Assembly: GCA_028583685.1 (NCBI GenBank)
Contig: JAMXIF010000073.1
Location: forward strand, 6,877,048-6,941,047
Length of the DNA stretch: 64,000 nucleotides
Direction of reading: 5' to 3'
DNA from: Petaurus breviceps papuanus
Taxonomy: Eukaryota > Chordata > Mammalia > Diprotodontia > Petauridae
Under the pieces are notes generated by a model that saw nothing but the letters and a program-made list of their open reading frames with translations, had not been told where the DNA came from and did no database searches. A program made the translations under genes and the position numbers. Shown piece after piece: positions 33,374 through 43,974 of the stretch (the first letter of the stretch is position 1; each line of letters starts with the position of its first letter).

Positions 33374-33619
33374 TTACTTAGGAGGTTTTCTTGTGGCCTT
33401 AACCAAAGAATCCTTGATCTTTCGATGGAAATAGGCATTGAAGAGTCCCAGGAGGCCTTCCCATTCAGGCATGACTAAATCCATTCTTGTGCGCAAGGGT
33501 CTTCGGAAGAATTGGCATCCTTCTTCTCTTTCATGGTATCTGTCAAATATACTTAAGGGGAGGGTGGAAAGGTTTTGGAATATTAAATTGCCACTGCTAA
33601 GTGAGACAGAGACTGTGTC
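33374..33619 (-). other. candidate terminal exon or gene relic, unidentified
   Basis: An 82-codon minus-strand frame ends in TAA at 33374-33376. Within it, CTTTCCACCCTCCCCTTAAG (33552-33571) is a good splice acceptor; the 178 bases after it read IFDRYHEREEGCQFFRRPLR, then MDLVMPEWEGLLGLFNAYFH and a basic C-terminus RKIKDSLVKATRKPPK. Codon choice looks mammalian and no repeat family fits. I cannot name a homologue, and no AATAAA follows closely. Chance openness of this length is not rare. Confidence 0.25.
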
Positions 33620-33859
33620 TTAGCTGAACCTGGACTGTTTTAATAAAGCTGAACAGCATTACACTGACATGTTTGAAATGTGATTTACAAGACATTTAAC
33701 ATATGGATGTTAAAGACCAGCCCATGGTGCAAATTCTCTCCTAGGCAGGCTCTTGCCTTATCTTGCTTGGAATGAGGGCTCCATGTCATTTTTTGGCCAT
33801 TTCCCGATGCTGCTGCCACACATAGTCCCTGTCATAACTCTACTTTGTGCCATCTCCCT

Positions 33860-33950
33860 CTAGTTCCTGTCTTGATTTTTTCTATTTGTGTTCCCAGTGT
33901 CTGGCATAGAGCCTGGCACATAGGAAATACTTGATAAATGCTCTATCATT
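33860..33950 (+). mobile_element. L2 3' end fragment
   Basis: GTGTCTGGCATAGAGCCTGG and ACTTGATAAATGCTC match the L2 terminus; CTCCATGTCATTTTTTGGCC upstream may be part of it. Confidence 0.65.
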
Positions 33951-34697
33951 AATTTATTCATGAGACTCATGAACACTCAACAAAGAAATGTTGTGTCTCA
34001 AAAGAGTCTCATTGGACAGAATATAGAAGGTAATGTTCTCTGAAGCCTTTAAAAACAGTTTTATTAATGCCTTTTGTTTTTGCATCAGTCGTTTCTAGAT
34101 ATATTTTCCTTTCTGCAGTGAACATTCACTTGTAAGAAAAAGTTAAGTAAAACCAATCCACACAGGGACCATATGTGACAGTGTATGCAGCATTCTGTAC
34201 CTGTGGTTTCTCATCTCTCTACCAAGAAGAAAGAGGTAGATTACATTTTCTGTTTTCTAGAACCAAGATTGTTCATTAGGATTCCTCAGATTTTGGCTTC
34301 CTATTATGTAGTCATTGTGTATATTGCTTTGCTCTGATACCATTCTTATGAGTCTTCCATGTTCTTTGAATTCCTCATTTGTCATTTTCTGCAAATATTA
34401 TTCCTTCATATTTATACACTAATAAACTAGCAGTTTGTCTTGTTACTCTCCACCTTGTTTCTAGTTCTTTTCCCCCTTTTTATTGATGCCTTTTACTTAT
34501 ATCTCATTTTCATTTCTGAATATGCCCCTTTCCCTTCCCCCATCCAAGTAGCCTCCCCTTATAACAAGACTGAAAAAGAAAGAAAAAATAAATAGTTCAG
34601 GAAAAGCAACCTATATATTGACTCTTTATTGGCTAATACAATCATCTGCACCCATTGTCTCCCCCATTTATGATGAGGGAAGGAAAGTTTGAGGAGG

Positions 34698-34800
34698 GAA
34701 TGTGGTGGAGTAGAAAGCTTTGGCTTGAATTCCAAGAACTGAGTTCAAGTCATTCTCTGATGCTTAACTACCCTATGTGATCTTGAGCAAGTTGAAAACT
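34698..34800 (+). mobile_element. MIR fragment in old L1
   Basis: GAATTCCAAGAACTGAGTTC and CTATGTGATCTTGAGCAAGT mark the MIR core. Confidence 0.55.
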
Positions 34801-35040
34801 GACTTTGTTTCTCAGAATTGTTCATATTTGTCATTTCTTACAGCATAGTAAATTTTCCATGAAATTCCTGAAGTTTACCTGGTTTCCACTTCTTTGATAC
34901 CATAAAAAGTGCTGCCGTGGATTTTTTGGTATGTTTAGGAGCTTTTTATCTTTGATCACTTTGGACTTCAGGCTTAGCAGTGGGATATCTAGGTCAAAGG
35001 AGATGGATGTTTTAGCCAGCTTTTTTTTTTTTAAGATGAT

Positions 35041-35207
35041 TGGGGTGGCTAAGTGGCACAGTGAATAGAGTGCTAGTGCTGGAGTCAGGAGGACCTGAGT
35101 TCAAATCTGGCCTCAGACAAGTAGCACAAAAAACTAGCCATGTGACCTTGGGCAAGTCACTTAACCCCCAATTGCCCTGCACTTTCCCCCTCCAAAAAAA
35201 AAAAAGA
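35041..35207 (+). mobile_element. SINE-W copy
   Basis: Complete from TGGGGTGGCTAAGTGGCACA to the A tail at 35195-35207. It splits the old L1. Confidence 0.88.
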
Positions 35208-35423
35208 CAATCATTTCAAATCACTTTCAAGAATAGTTAAAGCTATTGTATACTTAATCTTAGCATAGATTAGATGAGAAACCACTAGTTGACACAATTC
35301 ACTAGCTCCATAACTACTATATTAGTGTGCCTTACTTCCCATAACACTACATTAACATTCCCATTTTTTGTCATCTTTGCCAGTATTCTGTGTGTGAGGT
35401 AGAACCTCAGAATTGTATTAATT

Positions 35424-35565
35424 TGAATTTCTTTTCTTAATGACAAAACAATCTTTAATATATTTAATAGTTTGCAATTCTTTTTTTTCCTGTGAATTTC
35501 TTTTATTAATGACAGAACAATCTTTAATATATATATTTAATAGTTTGCAATTCTTTTTTTTCCTG
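35424..35565. repeat. tandem duplication that includes a SINE tail
   Basis: Units 35424-35492 and 35493-35565 both run from TGAATTTCTTTT to a T-run plus CCTG. The CCTG and T-run belong to the antisense SINE-W that follows, so the duplication postdates that insertion. Confidence 0.8.
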
Positions 35566-35701
35566 CTTTTTGGAGGGGAAAAGACAGGGCAGTTGGGCTT
35601 AAGTGACTTGTCCAAGGTCATGCGACTAGTAAGTGTTAAGTATCTGAGGCTGGATTTGAACTCAGGGCCAATGTTCTATTCACTGCACTACCTAGCTGCC
35701 C
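35553..35701 (-). mobile_element. SINE-W copy
   Basis: Runs from the T-run to CACTACCTAGCTGCCCC. TAGTTTGCAATTCTT on the left and AATTTGTAATTCTTT on the right represent the TSD. Confidence 0.88.
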
Positions 35702-36450
35702 CATAATTTGTAATTCTTTAGAGAATTGTTTGTTGTTTGCCATTATTTATCCACTGGGATATGATCCTTGGTGTTTAGTCTTTGTATTAATTCTTTAATC
35801 TAGATTATCTGACTGACCTTTGTCAGAGATTTGATACAATGATAACCCCCCCCAACAGTTTCCCTTCTTCTCCTGTCTATATTCCTTTCATCTGAGCAAA
35901 AGCACTTCAATTTTATTTAATTGAGGCTCCTTCTTTTGTCTTTTGTGATCTCCTGCTCCTTGTTTAGTCCTGCCATCATCGTTGTAAAAGATACTTCTGA
36001 CCATTTTCTGCCAATTTTTTGATGTTATGAGTGTCCCTTTGGAATTTATTGTGGTATGTGTTATGAGATGTTCTAAACCTACTTTTTGCCATACTGCTTT
36101 CCAGTTTTCACAGCAGTTCTTGTCAAATTAAAAGTTCTTCCCCAGTAGAAGGTACCTGATAAATGTTTATTGTCTGACAAATAGTTTACGTTTTCTACTG
36201 TATCAAATGCTGGATTGTTTCTGGCCCAATCTCATCTAGGGTGCCCCCCCCCCTTTAAACTGATCTGCCTTTTTATTTTTTAACTAATTAAATAGTTTTA
36301 ATGATTACAGCTTTATAATATAAGATTATAGAAATACTACACCCTCCATTCCTACTTTTTTCCCCCATGAAATTCTAGATTATTTCTTCCTCTAAGTGAA
36401 TTTTGGCATAATTTTTGTCTGACTCAGTAAAGTAACATGTAGTTTTTGGA

Positions 36451-37540
36451 AGGAAGGAGAAGATGCATACCTTTGGGGATTCTAACAGGTTAGCACTCAT
36501 CTATGAAATATGGATGTGCTGGTTCCTAATTGATTAGTTTGTAGCTCAATTTCTTTTCTTGTTTTAATAGATCTCTGGTAATAGTACAACAGGATATGAG
36601 CTGTGACAACATTTTAGGGTGTTGTCATGTTCCTTCAGAAGCGTAGAGTTATCATGCAACACACTATGTCACATGTCTCTGAATGCAAGGGAGAAAACCC
36701 AGTTTGGTTTCACTGGTTTAAATATAGTTGAAGGCTACAGATACAAGGTTGAGAGGAGGAAGTATTATGCAGTATATAGGAAGCAGCTTTGAAAGATAAC
36801 TCACTGAAGTTTAAAATTGACTTCAAAAGGTCCTGATAATTGAATTTAAAAAAGAATAGACTTGCTGAAAAGAAGGTTCTCTGCTGGGATCTGCAGAAGA
36901 GAGAAGGGGAAGCAAATTAGGTAAAGTATTGAGATGGGAATTGTCTGATATAGGAATAATACTGAGTGCTTAAGAATGAAAATATGTGAAGTTTAAGAGA
37001 ATTAATGCCTAAAGAATTGTGATATAGGCACTTAATGTCTCTAAACTGAGCTGCAGAAGAGTCTGAACTGGACATGACGAAGGATTCTTTGTGTTTCTTT
37101 AAATGATTTTTCTCAGGGTCATTTATATGCTAGTTTAGAGAATGATAGCTCTCATTCTAACCTTTTATGTATGCTTTTATATATTTAACGTGTAAAAACA
37201 GTTTTGTCCTGTTCAAGGCAGAAAATTTTGAAACCTTGTACTTTTTTTTTTTGACAAAAGAAATATTAATCATAGAATAAAGAATGTACTTTGACCATCC
37301 TAATATGTCATGGGCAGAGCACCTATTACCAGTTAGGGTTAGTTGCTTATTTCTAATATGCCTTGAGGAAAATAACTATTACCGATTGGTATTTTTTTTG
37401 GTTGTCCTGCATTTGGCACATTTATCTTAAGTGCTGATTGGAAATATGCAAAGCTAGGAAGGTTACTGTGTACTTTGAAGGGTACATGTTAGTGGTAAGA
37501 TTTCCCCTTCCCATAAGTAAATTAGATGATAAGCCTGAAT
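36451..37540. other. no recognised feature
   Basis: Unique-looking AT-rich DNA with no supported gene or repeat. Confidence 0.5.
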
Positions 37541-37541
37541 C

Positions 37542-37785
37542 TTTTGTTGTTGTTCAGTCACATTCAGCACACTTGGTGAACCCATTTGGAGTTTTCTTAT
37601 CAGAGATACTGGAGTGGTTTGCCATTTCTTTCTCCAGATCATTTTACAAACAAGGAACCTGAGGCAAGAGGAGTTAAGTGACTGGCCCAGGGTCACACAG
37701 CTAATAAGTGTCTAAGACCAGATTTGAACTTAAAAAGAGGAGTCTTCCTGACTTCAGGCCCAGCAGTATCCACAGTGCCTAATCT
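37542..37785 (-). mobile_element. SINE-R copy
   Basis: TTGTTGTTGTTCAGTCACAT, GGAGTGGTTTGCCATTTCTT and GGGTCACACAGCTAATAAGT give the antisense order. Confidence 0.87.
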
Positions 37786-37839
37786 AATAAGGTAAAATTT
37801 AATAAGAGAAAAAATTCATGGCCTTCAGTTTGGTTTTAA

Positions 37840-38510
37840 AAATCAACTATACAGTTACAAGATGAGGAAGCATGGAGAGATAACAGTCCGCATTGGAGGG
37901 ATCTGGCTGGGCATTTTATGAGCAATAAAAGTCAACATTATGCTATGGCAGCAGCAGAAAAGCTAACCAAATCTTAGACTTCATTAAATGAGGGCATGGT
38001 GCCCAGAATGGGGTAGGTAATAGTCAGATTGCTTCTTGTCCTGTTAGACTGCATTTGGATTATTAAATTCTGGGTGCTGCATGTTAGGAACACTGACAAA
38101 TTGTGAAGGAGGGCAGTTCAGATAATGAGGAGGTCTTATGAGGATCGCTCAGAAAAGTTGGGGGAGAAGAGAATACTTGGGGAAGACTTGATAATTGTCG
38201 CTTCCCTTAAAGGCTGTGAAAGGGGAATAGATTTGTTCTGTTCAACCTTAGATAGTACAGCCTAGGAAGGAGTAGCAGGTGAAAGTTGCCAAGCAGTAAA
38301 TTTCTGCTGGAAAAATGATGAGAGCTGTCCAGAAGTGGTATAGGCTGCCTGCCTCAGAAAGCAGTATGTTCCCCATTACTGGAAGTCTTCAGGCAGAGAA
38401 ACTGAACAATTTTTTTGTCATGCACATTGTCAGAAAGATTCTTGTACAGATATCAGTTGGACTAATTAACTTCTGAGGTCCCTTCCAACTCTGAGATTTC
38501 TATTTGTGTT
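37840..38510 (+). mobile_element. CR1/L3 LINE 3' end
   Basis: Landmarks in order: GAGGGCATGGTGCCCAGAAT, AATTCTGGGTGCTGCATGTT, TCCAGAAGTGGTATAGGCTG, CATTACTGGAAGTCTTCAGG, and the terminal GAGGTCCCTTCCAACTCTGA. These belong to the last part of CR1-clade ORF2 and the short 3' UTR. The reading frame is lost. Confidence 0.85.
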
Positions 38511-38539
38511 TCAGAAGTATTCATAAGACAATTCACTGC

Positions 38540-39045
38540 AAGAGAGTGAAGTGTAGTAGAGAGTGTCAGGTTTGTAGTTAAAAGAATCTTGGATTCAGAG
38601 CCCAGCTGTGACCCCTAGACAAGTTAGTTCACTTTTATGAACCTAAATTTCGTCTTCTATTTTTTTTTTTAAAGCAGTTGGGGTTAAGTAACTTGCTCAA
38701 GGCTACACGGCCAGTTATTTCTGGGTGTGGTGCTAAGTATCTGAGCCCGGATTTGATCCCCAGGTCATCTTGACACTGGAACCGGTGCTCTTACTTGCTG
38801 AGCCACCTGGCTGCCCCTAAACAGTTGGGGTTAAGTAACTTGCTCAAGGTTACATGGCCAGGTGTTGGGTGGCTGCTAAGTGTCTGAGCCCAGATTCTAT
38901 CCCCAGGTCATCCCAACACTGGAGCCAGTGCTCTTACTCGCTGTGCTACCTGGCCACCCCAATTTCCTCTTCTATTAAACAGGAATAATGGTGGTGGACA
39001 TTTTGTAAATCTTTAAAGCGCTGTATAAATGTGAATTTTCCTTTT
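38540..39045 (+). mobile_element. MIR split by a SINE-D dimer
   Basis: The left half has CTGTGACCCCTAGACAAGTT; after the dimer, AATTTCCTCTTCTATTAAAC and GCGCTGTATAAATGTGAATT complete the MIR. Confidence 0.75.
38662..38960 (-). mobile_element. SINE-D dimer with TSD
   Basis: Unit 2 lies left (GGCCAGTTATTTCTGGGTGT) and unit 1 right (GGCCAGGTGTTGGGTGGCTG). The 16-bp TSD AATTTCGTCTTCTATT / AATTTCCTCTTCTATT is at 38646-38661 and 38961-38976. Confidence 0.92.
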
Positions 39046-39049
39046 ATAT

Positions 39050-40300
39050 TTAAATTACACAATCCAGAAAATTCTCTATGCAGGGAACTTTAAGAACATT
39101 CTTGTTGCATATAGATATATATACATATATATGTACACACACATATATAATGTATTTATATATTTCTGTTTATATATCCATTTAGCTATACCTGTAACTA
39201 TAGACTTGGGGTACTAATGCCTATTATGGTTATGCAGTAGCAAAAATCCATGTGTATCCAGGAGTAGAAATGTTTGTCTGTTCTTTTCCAGAGAGACAAG
39301 GAGGGGAAGTTGTTCAGGGGAACAAGAAGAACTTTTAGTTCTATTTTTGTACTGATGTTAAAGCATGATTTATTTATCTACAAAGGCTTCCTGGCAATTA
39401 GAGTATTACAAGGTAAATTTGAAGAGATGTCAACTTGTGTCACTTTCTGATAGAATCATTGACTGGTATTTAAACTTTGGAAGCTCTTGGGCTAAAATTT
39501 GAAGTCTGGCTTTAATAAATGATGATGAAAAGTTATTGCCAGCTCATATGCTAGTGTACAGAGTTAGAGAATGGGGAAGCTAGGAAAGCAGAGGGTTCTA
39601 ATCGCACCCTGTAACTGTTGCAGTCATTCATTCCTACCTCCACTCCACTTATGGCTCCATGTTGCCCATCAACTGGATGCTAGTTACTGTCTTAGACAAT
39701 CTTTTCATCCAGTCTTGCTCCCCACCCTCAGTTACCAATGTGAAAGTATCTTATGCAGAGGCTCTTTTTGCAAATGGAGCCTCTGAGGTTCCAAAGTGAA
39801 AAAGAAAGTCAATGAGAATACTCCCAGCCTACCTTGCAGTAGCTTGGGTAGGGCTCTGGGAGGGGAGAGAGAACCGATGAATCTTAGAGCTTAAAGGGCC
39901 CTTAAGAAATCATTACAAGTGTTGATATAAATTCCTATATTTAGTGCCTGTTTTGTCATGAACATTTATGGGAGCAGAAAAGGAAATGGACTGCTTCTAT
40001 AGGCAGAGTAAGAAGTGTGAAAACACATGGATGTCCCAGAATCTTGCACCGACATTGGTGAAATGTTTAGGAAAAAAAGAAAAAGAAAAGAAAAAAAGGG
40101 CCTCTAAAGTGTTGGGGGATTTTTGGACAGTCCCAGACAAGAATCAGCCAGGATGGTAAAGGGAATAGCCGTACTAATGGTGTCATAGATCCACAGCAAG
40201 TAAGATTCTGTATTAAGACATTTAGCTTCTTCGATTCCGTCTCTAGGAGAGGGTTACCAGGGGCAGTGTGGCACAATGGAGCAAGCATTCGATCCAAATA
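39050..40300. other. no recognised gene; TA microsatellite
   Basis: An AT-rich tract with CA steps lies at about 39110-39180. Otherwise unique-looking DNA. Confidence 0.5.
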
Positions 40301-40311
40301 AAAAACATTTG

Positions 40312-40555
40312 CTGCTTTTGTTTTTCAGTCATGTCCAATTCTTTGTGACCCCGTTTGGGGTTTTCTTGGCAGAGATACTGGTGTGGTTTGCCATGTTCTC
40401 CTCCAGCTTATTTTACAGATGTGGAAACTGAGGCAGACAGGGTTAAGTGACTAGCCCACAGTCACACAGCTAGTAAGTGTCTGAGGCCAGATTTGAACCC
40501 AGGAAGACTCTTCTTGACTCTAGGCCAGGTACTCCGTCTTCTATGCCACCTGACT
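40312..40555 (-). mobile_element. SINE-R copy
   Basis: TTTTCAGTCATGTCCAATTC, GGCAGAGATACTGGTGTGGT and GTCACACAGCTAGTAAGTGT are in antisense order. A CACACA tract follows at 40560-40588. Confidence 0.88.
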
Positions 40556-40829
40556 AAAACACACACACACCACGTGCACACACACACCCCTCTCTTTTTA
40601 AACTTTAGGTATAGAAAGTGACATTCCATTTTATTTTGGTTCTTTAAGCCAGTATGTCTTTATTCAGCAAGCGTTTGTTAAGTACTTTCTACACAACAAT
40701 GTCCTAGACACTAAAATACCGTTAGAAAGTCAGATCCTACATTGGGGAAAGATAAATCATTTATACACTATCCAACTAGAGAATAACTACAAAGAACCTG
40801 TAAGACAATAGAAACCGAACAGTAGAATT

Positions 40830-41215
40830 ATAGTCTGTCAGACCTCCCAGGGACTTTAGAGATTCTCTCATTTAACTCCTTAATTTTTTCTTTTTTGCTT
40901 TTTAGAGGGCAGTTGGGGTTAAGTAACTTGCCCAAGGTCACACAGTGTGTGTGTGTGTGTGTGTGTGTGTGTNNNNNNNNNNGTGTGTGTGTGTGTGTGT
41001 GTGTGTGTGTTAAGTGTCTGAGGCCGGATCCGAACTCAGGTCCTTCTGACTCCGGGGCCGGTGCTCTACTCACCGTACCACCTAGCTGCCCCAACTCCTT
41101 AATTTTTTGCACGTAAGGAAAGTGAATCCCAAGAAGATGCTGAAAATGTACAGAAAATTGGTTAGCAGATTTAGGATTTGACTTCAGTTCTCTTTGACTG
41201 CCTATCCTATGCCTT
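40830..41215 (-). mobile_element. MIR split by SINE-W
   Basis: CCTCCCAGGGACTTTAGAGA on the left and CACGTAAGGAAAGTGAATCC on the right are the antisense MIR halves. Confidence 0.6.
40890..41092 (-). mobile_element. SINE-W copy with GT expansion and assembly gap
   Basis: The 16-bp TSD AACTCCTTAATTTTTT lies at 40874-40889 and 41093-41108. Between the CORE parts a (GT)n tract contains ten N at 40973-40982, so its true length is unknown. Confidence 0.93.
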
Positions 41216-41571
41216 ATTCTACCACCCCTCTTTCTATTATTTGTAGTATCTAGCAGTTCTTATAGAAGATGCTGCTTAAATGGTTGCTAAATGAGTAAAT
41301 GGATAAATGAAGCTTTGAACTTGGCCTCAAGAACCAGTTCAGAAATTACAGACTTTCCTTGGCAGAGTTGGGTGGGGAGATGGGTAGACTAGACATTTTG
41401 TATGAGGAGGAGAATATTATGAGCAAAGTCATAGAAATGGAATGGGATCTGCACAGGGAAGGACATTGGTTTGGGTAGACTGCAGCACCATAGTGGGGAT
41501 CTAGGAGGTCTTCCCTGTGTCTGACCTGGTAATTGGATCTATGAATAGATGCTGTCGTTTGTGTAATGCAT
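41216..41571. other. no recognised feature
   Basis: No supported feature; the right part could be diverged antisense LINE sequence. Confidence 0.4.
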
Positions 41572-41688
41572 GAGAATGTAGGTTCTTGAGAGCAGTGACT
41601 TCTCATTTTTGTCTTTGTATTTTTTTTGTCTATTATAATTCTTGGCGCAGAAATATGTGCCAAGTAAATATTTGTCGAACTGAATCTT
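41572..41688 (+). mobile_element. L2 3' end
   Basis: GAATGTAGGTTCTTGAGAGC and GTGCCAAGTAAATATTTGTC match the L2 terminus. Confidence 0.7.
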
Positions 41689-41929
41689 TTATTTACATAT
41701 CAGGCATCTCCTAGTCAATGTAAATGAGTAAAGGTGGGAGTGAAGCAGTGATTAAAACTAGCTTCTTTGTCTGCTCCCTTAATCCTCCCACCCCAAGAAT
41801 GAGGTCAAACTATGAAGCTCATTTTAATATAGTTTTGGGAATGCTTACATAATAACCTATGGATTTTAGTGGTCAAACACTTGTCGACAACTTTGGGTCA
41901 CCAGTTAAGAAAGGACAGAATAAGATATG

Positions 41930-42105
41930 TTTACATAACAGTTTAAGGTTTGCAAAACTCTTTTCTCACAACTCTGTGGGTAGTGTAAGCATTATCATCT
42001 CTAGAAAACTGAAGTTCAATGGAAATACTACTGGTAATTCTCAGAGCTAGGATTTGAACCTAGGTCTTCTGAGTGAAACCAGCACTGCATACACCAGACT
42101 GTCTC
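41930..42105 (-). mobile_element. MIR fragment
   Basis: GTTTGCAAAACTCTTTTCTC, CATTATCATCTCTAGAAAAC and GAGCTAGGATTTGAACCTAG give the antisense MIR. Confidence 0.7.
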
Positions 42106-42287
42106 TTAGGATGGGTCTTTTGACCTCAGGTAGGGGAAGGTCTGCAGCACCATTCCTCAGTTACCTATCCCCACCCATAATGAGATGAGTTTTAATGCAT
42201 GGAGCTAGGTTGTAATTTTAGAGGCGCTAGTTAAGTGCTTTAACAATAATTATAGGTAAAGGACTTCCAATAGCTACAATGTTAGGT

Positions 42288-42528
42288 TTAGAAGACTGGA
42301 TATGGAGTCAGGAAGACCCGGATTCAAATTTGGCCTCAGACACTCACTAGCCGTGTGACTCTGAGCACGCTGTGTGAGCTGTTTGCCTCAGTTCCCTCAA
42401 CTGTAAAGTAGAGTTGAGATAAGAGCACCTACTTCTCAGGGTTCTTGTAAGGATCAGAAGAGATAACGCCTATAAAAACTCTTAGCACAGGGCCTGGCAT
42501 GTAATAGGCTTTGCAGAAATGCTTACTC
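42288..42528 (+). mobile_element. MIR (Ther1), near full length
   Basis: GGAGTCAGGAAGACCCGGAT, CTAGCCGTGTGACTCTGAGC, ACTTCTCAGGGTTCTTGTAA and CTTAGCACAGGGCCTGGCAT run in order. Confidence 0.82.
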
Positions 42529-42651
42529 CTTTCCCCTTCCCTTCTCCTTAATTTTGTAGGTACTCACAGGCCTTTTCTTGTTAAAGCCCATAAAGTAGCT
42601 CTGAGAAACCCTTTAATACCTTTTTAATTATATGTCTCCTAAACCTTTTCT

Positions 42652-42909
42652 GAGCAACTAGGTGGTACAGTGGATAGAATGCTAGTCCCGAAGTCGGGAA
42701 GATTTACCTTTGTGAGTTTAGATCTGGCCTCAGATACTTACTAACTGTGACCCTGGACAAGTTACTTACCCTGTTTACCTACCTCCATTTCCTCATCTGT
42801 AAAATGAGCTGGAGAAGGAAATGGCAAGCCACTCCAATATCCTTGCCAAGAAAACCCCAAATGAAGTCATGAATAGCAGGACATGACTGCAATGACTGAA
42901 CAGTAATAC
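42652..42909 (+). mobile_element. SINE-R copy
   Basis: From GAGCAACTAGGTGGTACAGT to CAATGACTGAACAGTAATA, with the tail CCTTGCCAAGAAAACCCCAA. Confidence 0.88.
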
Positions 42910-42943
42910 CTTTTCTAAGGACAAATGAGAGAACTATTACTGC

Positions 42944-43103
42944 AAAGAGCCCTAGCTTTGGAGTCAGGGGACCATGGTTCAAACCCTGTTTCTGATCCTT
43001 ACTGTGTGGCCTTGTTCCTTCTTCCTAAGCCTTCACTCCCGCCTCTGTAAAATGAGGGTACTGAGTTCCCAGGTCCATCCCTTCCAGTGCTGGAACTATG
43101 AAA
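42944..43103 (+). mobile_element. MIR fragment
   Basis: TTTGGAGTCAGGGGACCATG, TTACTGTGTGGCCTTGTTCC and CCTCTGTAAAATGAGGGTAC run in order. Confidence 0.75.
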
Positions 43104-43104
43104 G

Positions 43105-43715
43105 CTGAAGGAGCTCAGCAGAAAAGTTCCAGTTGGAAGGATGTTTTGTGGTGAAGTTGGCCCAGCGTTATGCCTTGTGGAGGCACAGGCTTGGGAAGTT
43201 AATTTAGCTTTTATCTCCCTTTGTCAGTAAAGAACACAGGAAAACGAGTGCTGGCTGCTTTATGTTGAACTATATTTGGGTAAAATGACATGTCCTGGTC
43301 TCTTGACTGGCAAATCTGCAAAAAATTAAATATGGAAATAGCACTATCTTTAATGTATACGGAAGCAGATGCCAAATTATCTCCTTCCCAAAGGGCTGAT
43401 GTCTTTCTCAGATGGAAAAGCTTAATGTGCATTTGAGGAAATGACACAGAACAGCTACTATAAATGGGAATTTTTGCAGAACCCGGCTGTCAGAGACGTA
43501 TGATAAATGATGGCCTCAGTTTGACTTCCAGTCTAGCTGTTTCTGTGATCATATGTCTTTGGTATCTTGAGTCATTTTTTCCATTCCCTCTTTACCTTGA
43601 AAGCTGTGTCTTATTAGTCCTAGTTCTTCCAGAGATAAATGAAGCCTACCCCGTTTGGGTGCCATTTGAAACTTCTTTTCCCAACTGATTTGAAATCCCC
43701 CATCTCCTTTCGTTC
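43105..43715. other. no recognised feature
   Basis: Unique-looking DNA. A 78-codon minus-strand frame (43211-43447) has no recognisable motif; TTAATTTTTTGCAG near 43330 is acceptor-like, which is weak support only. Confidence 0.4.
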
Positions 43716-43719
43716 TCAC

Positions 43720-43845
43720 AGCAAGGTTATGAGGTGAAGTTTCCTGAAGGCAGACACTGTTTTCATTTTTGTCTGTTCTGTGTCTGTCATCTAGTTCATA
43801 CAGTGCCTGGATCATGGACACTTAATAAATATTTATGGATAGAAT
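43720..43845 (+). mobile_element. L2 3' end
   Basis: GAAGGCAGACACTGTTTTCA and GGACACTTAATAAATATTTA form the L2 terminus. An antisense MIR remnant follows to about 43960. Confidence 0.7.
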
Positions 43846-43974
43846 GACAGAGTAGATAAATGTTTTATAGGTGAGGAAAATGAAGCACGGAGAGGTTGTC
43901 ACTTTCCAGGGATCACGTAGACTGGTAAATAGAACAGAACAGCTAAGACTAAAGCCTGAAACTGCCCTCTCCAA

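Larger units (their letters stand above)
34040..36450 (-). mobile_element. ancient L1 (L1M/HAL1-like), fragmented
   Basis: Antisense landmarks in order are CAGCATTCTGTACCTGTGGT, GTGCTGCCGTGGATTTTTTG, GGGATATCTAGGTCAAAGGA, TTTTTTGTCATCTTTGCCAG, GAGGTAGAACCTCAGAATTG and TTTCCAGTTTTCACAGCAGT. These match the antisense ORF2 region of old mammalian L1s. A MIR (34698-34800) and two SINE-W copies interrupt it. Boundaries are approximate. Confidence 0.65.

Noticed and set aside
40828-41116. Frames reading long Thr-His or Val-Cys repeats
   Set aside because: They are translations of the (GT)n tract and the N gap in a SINE.
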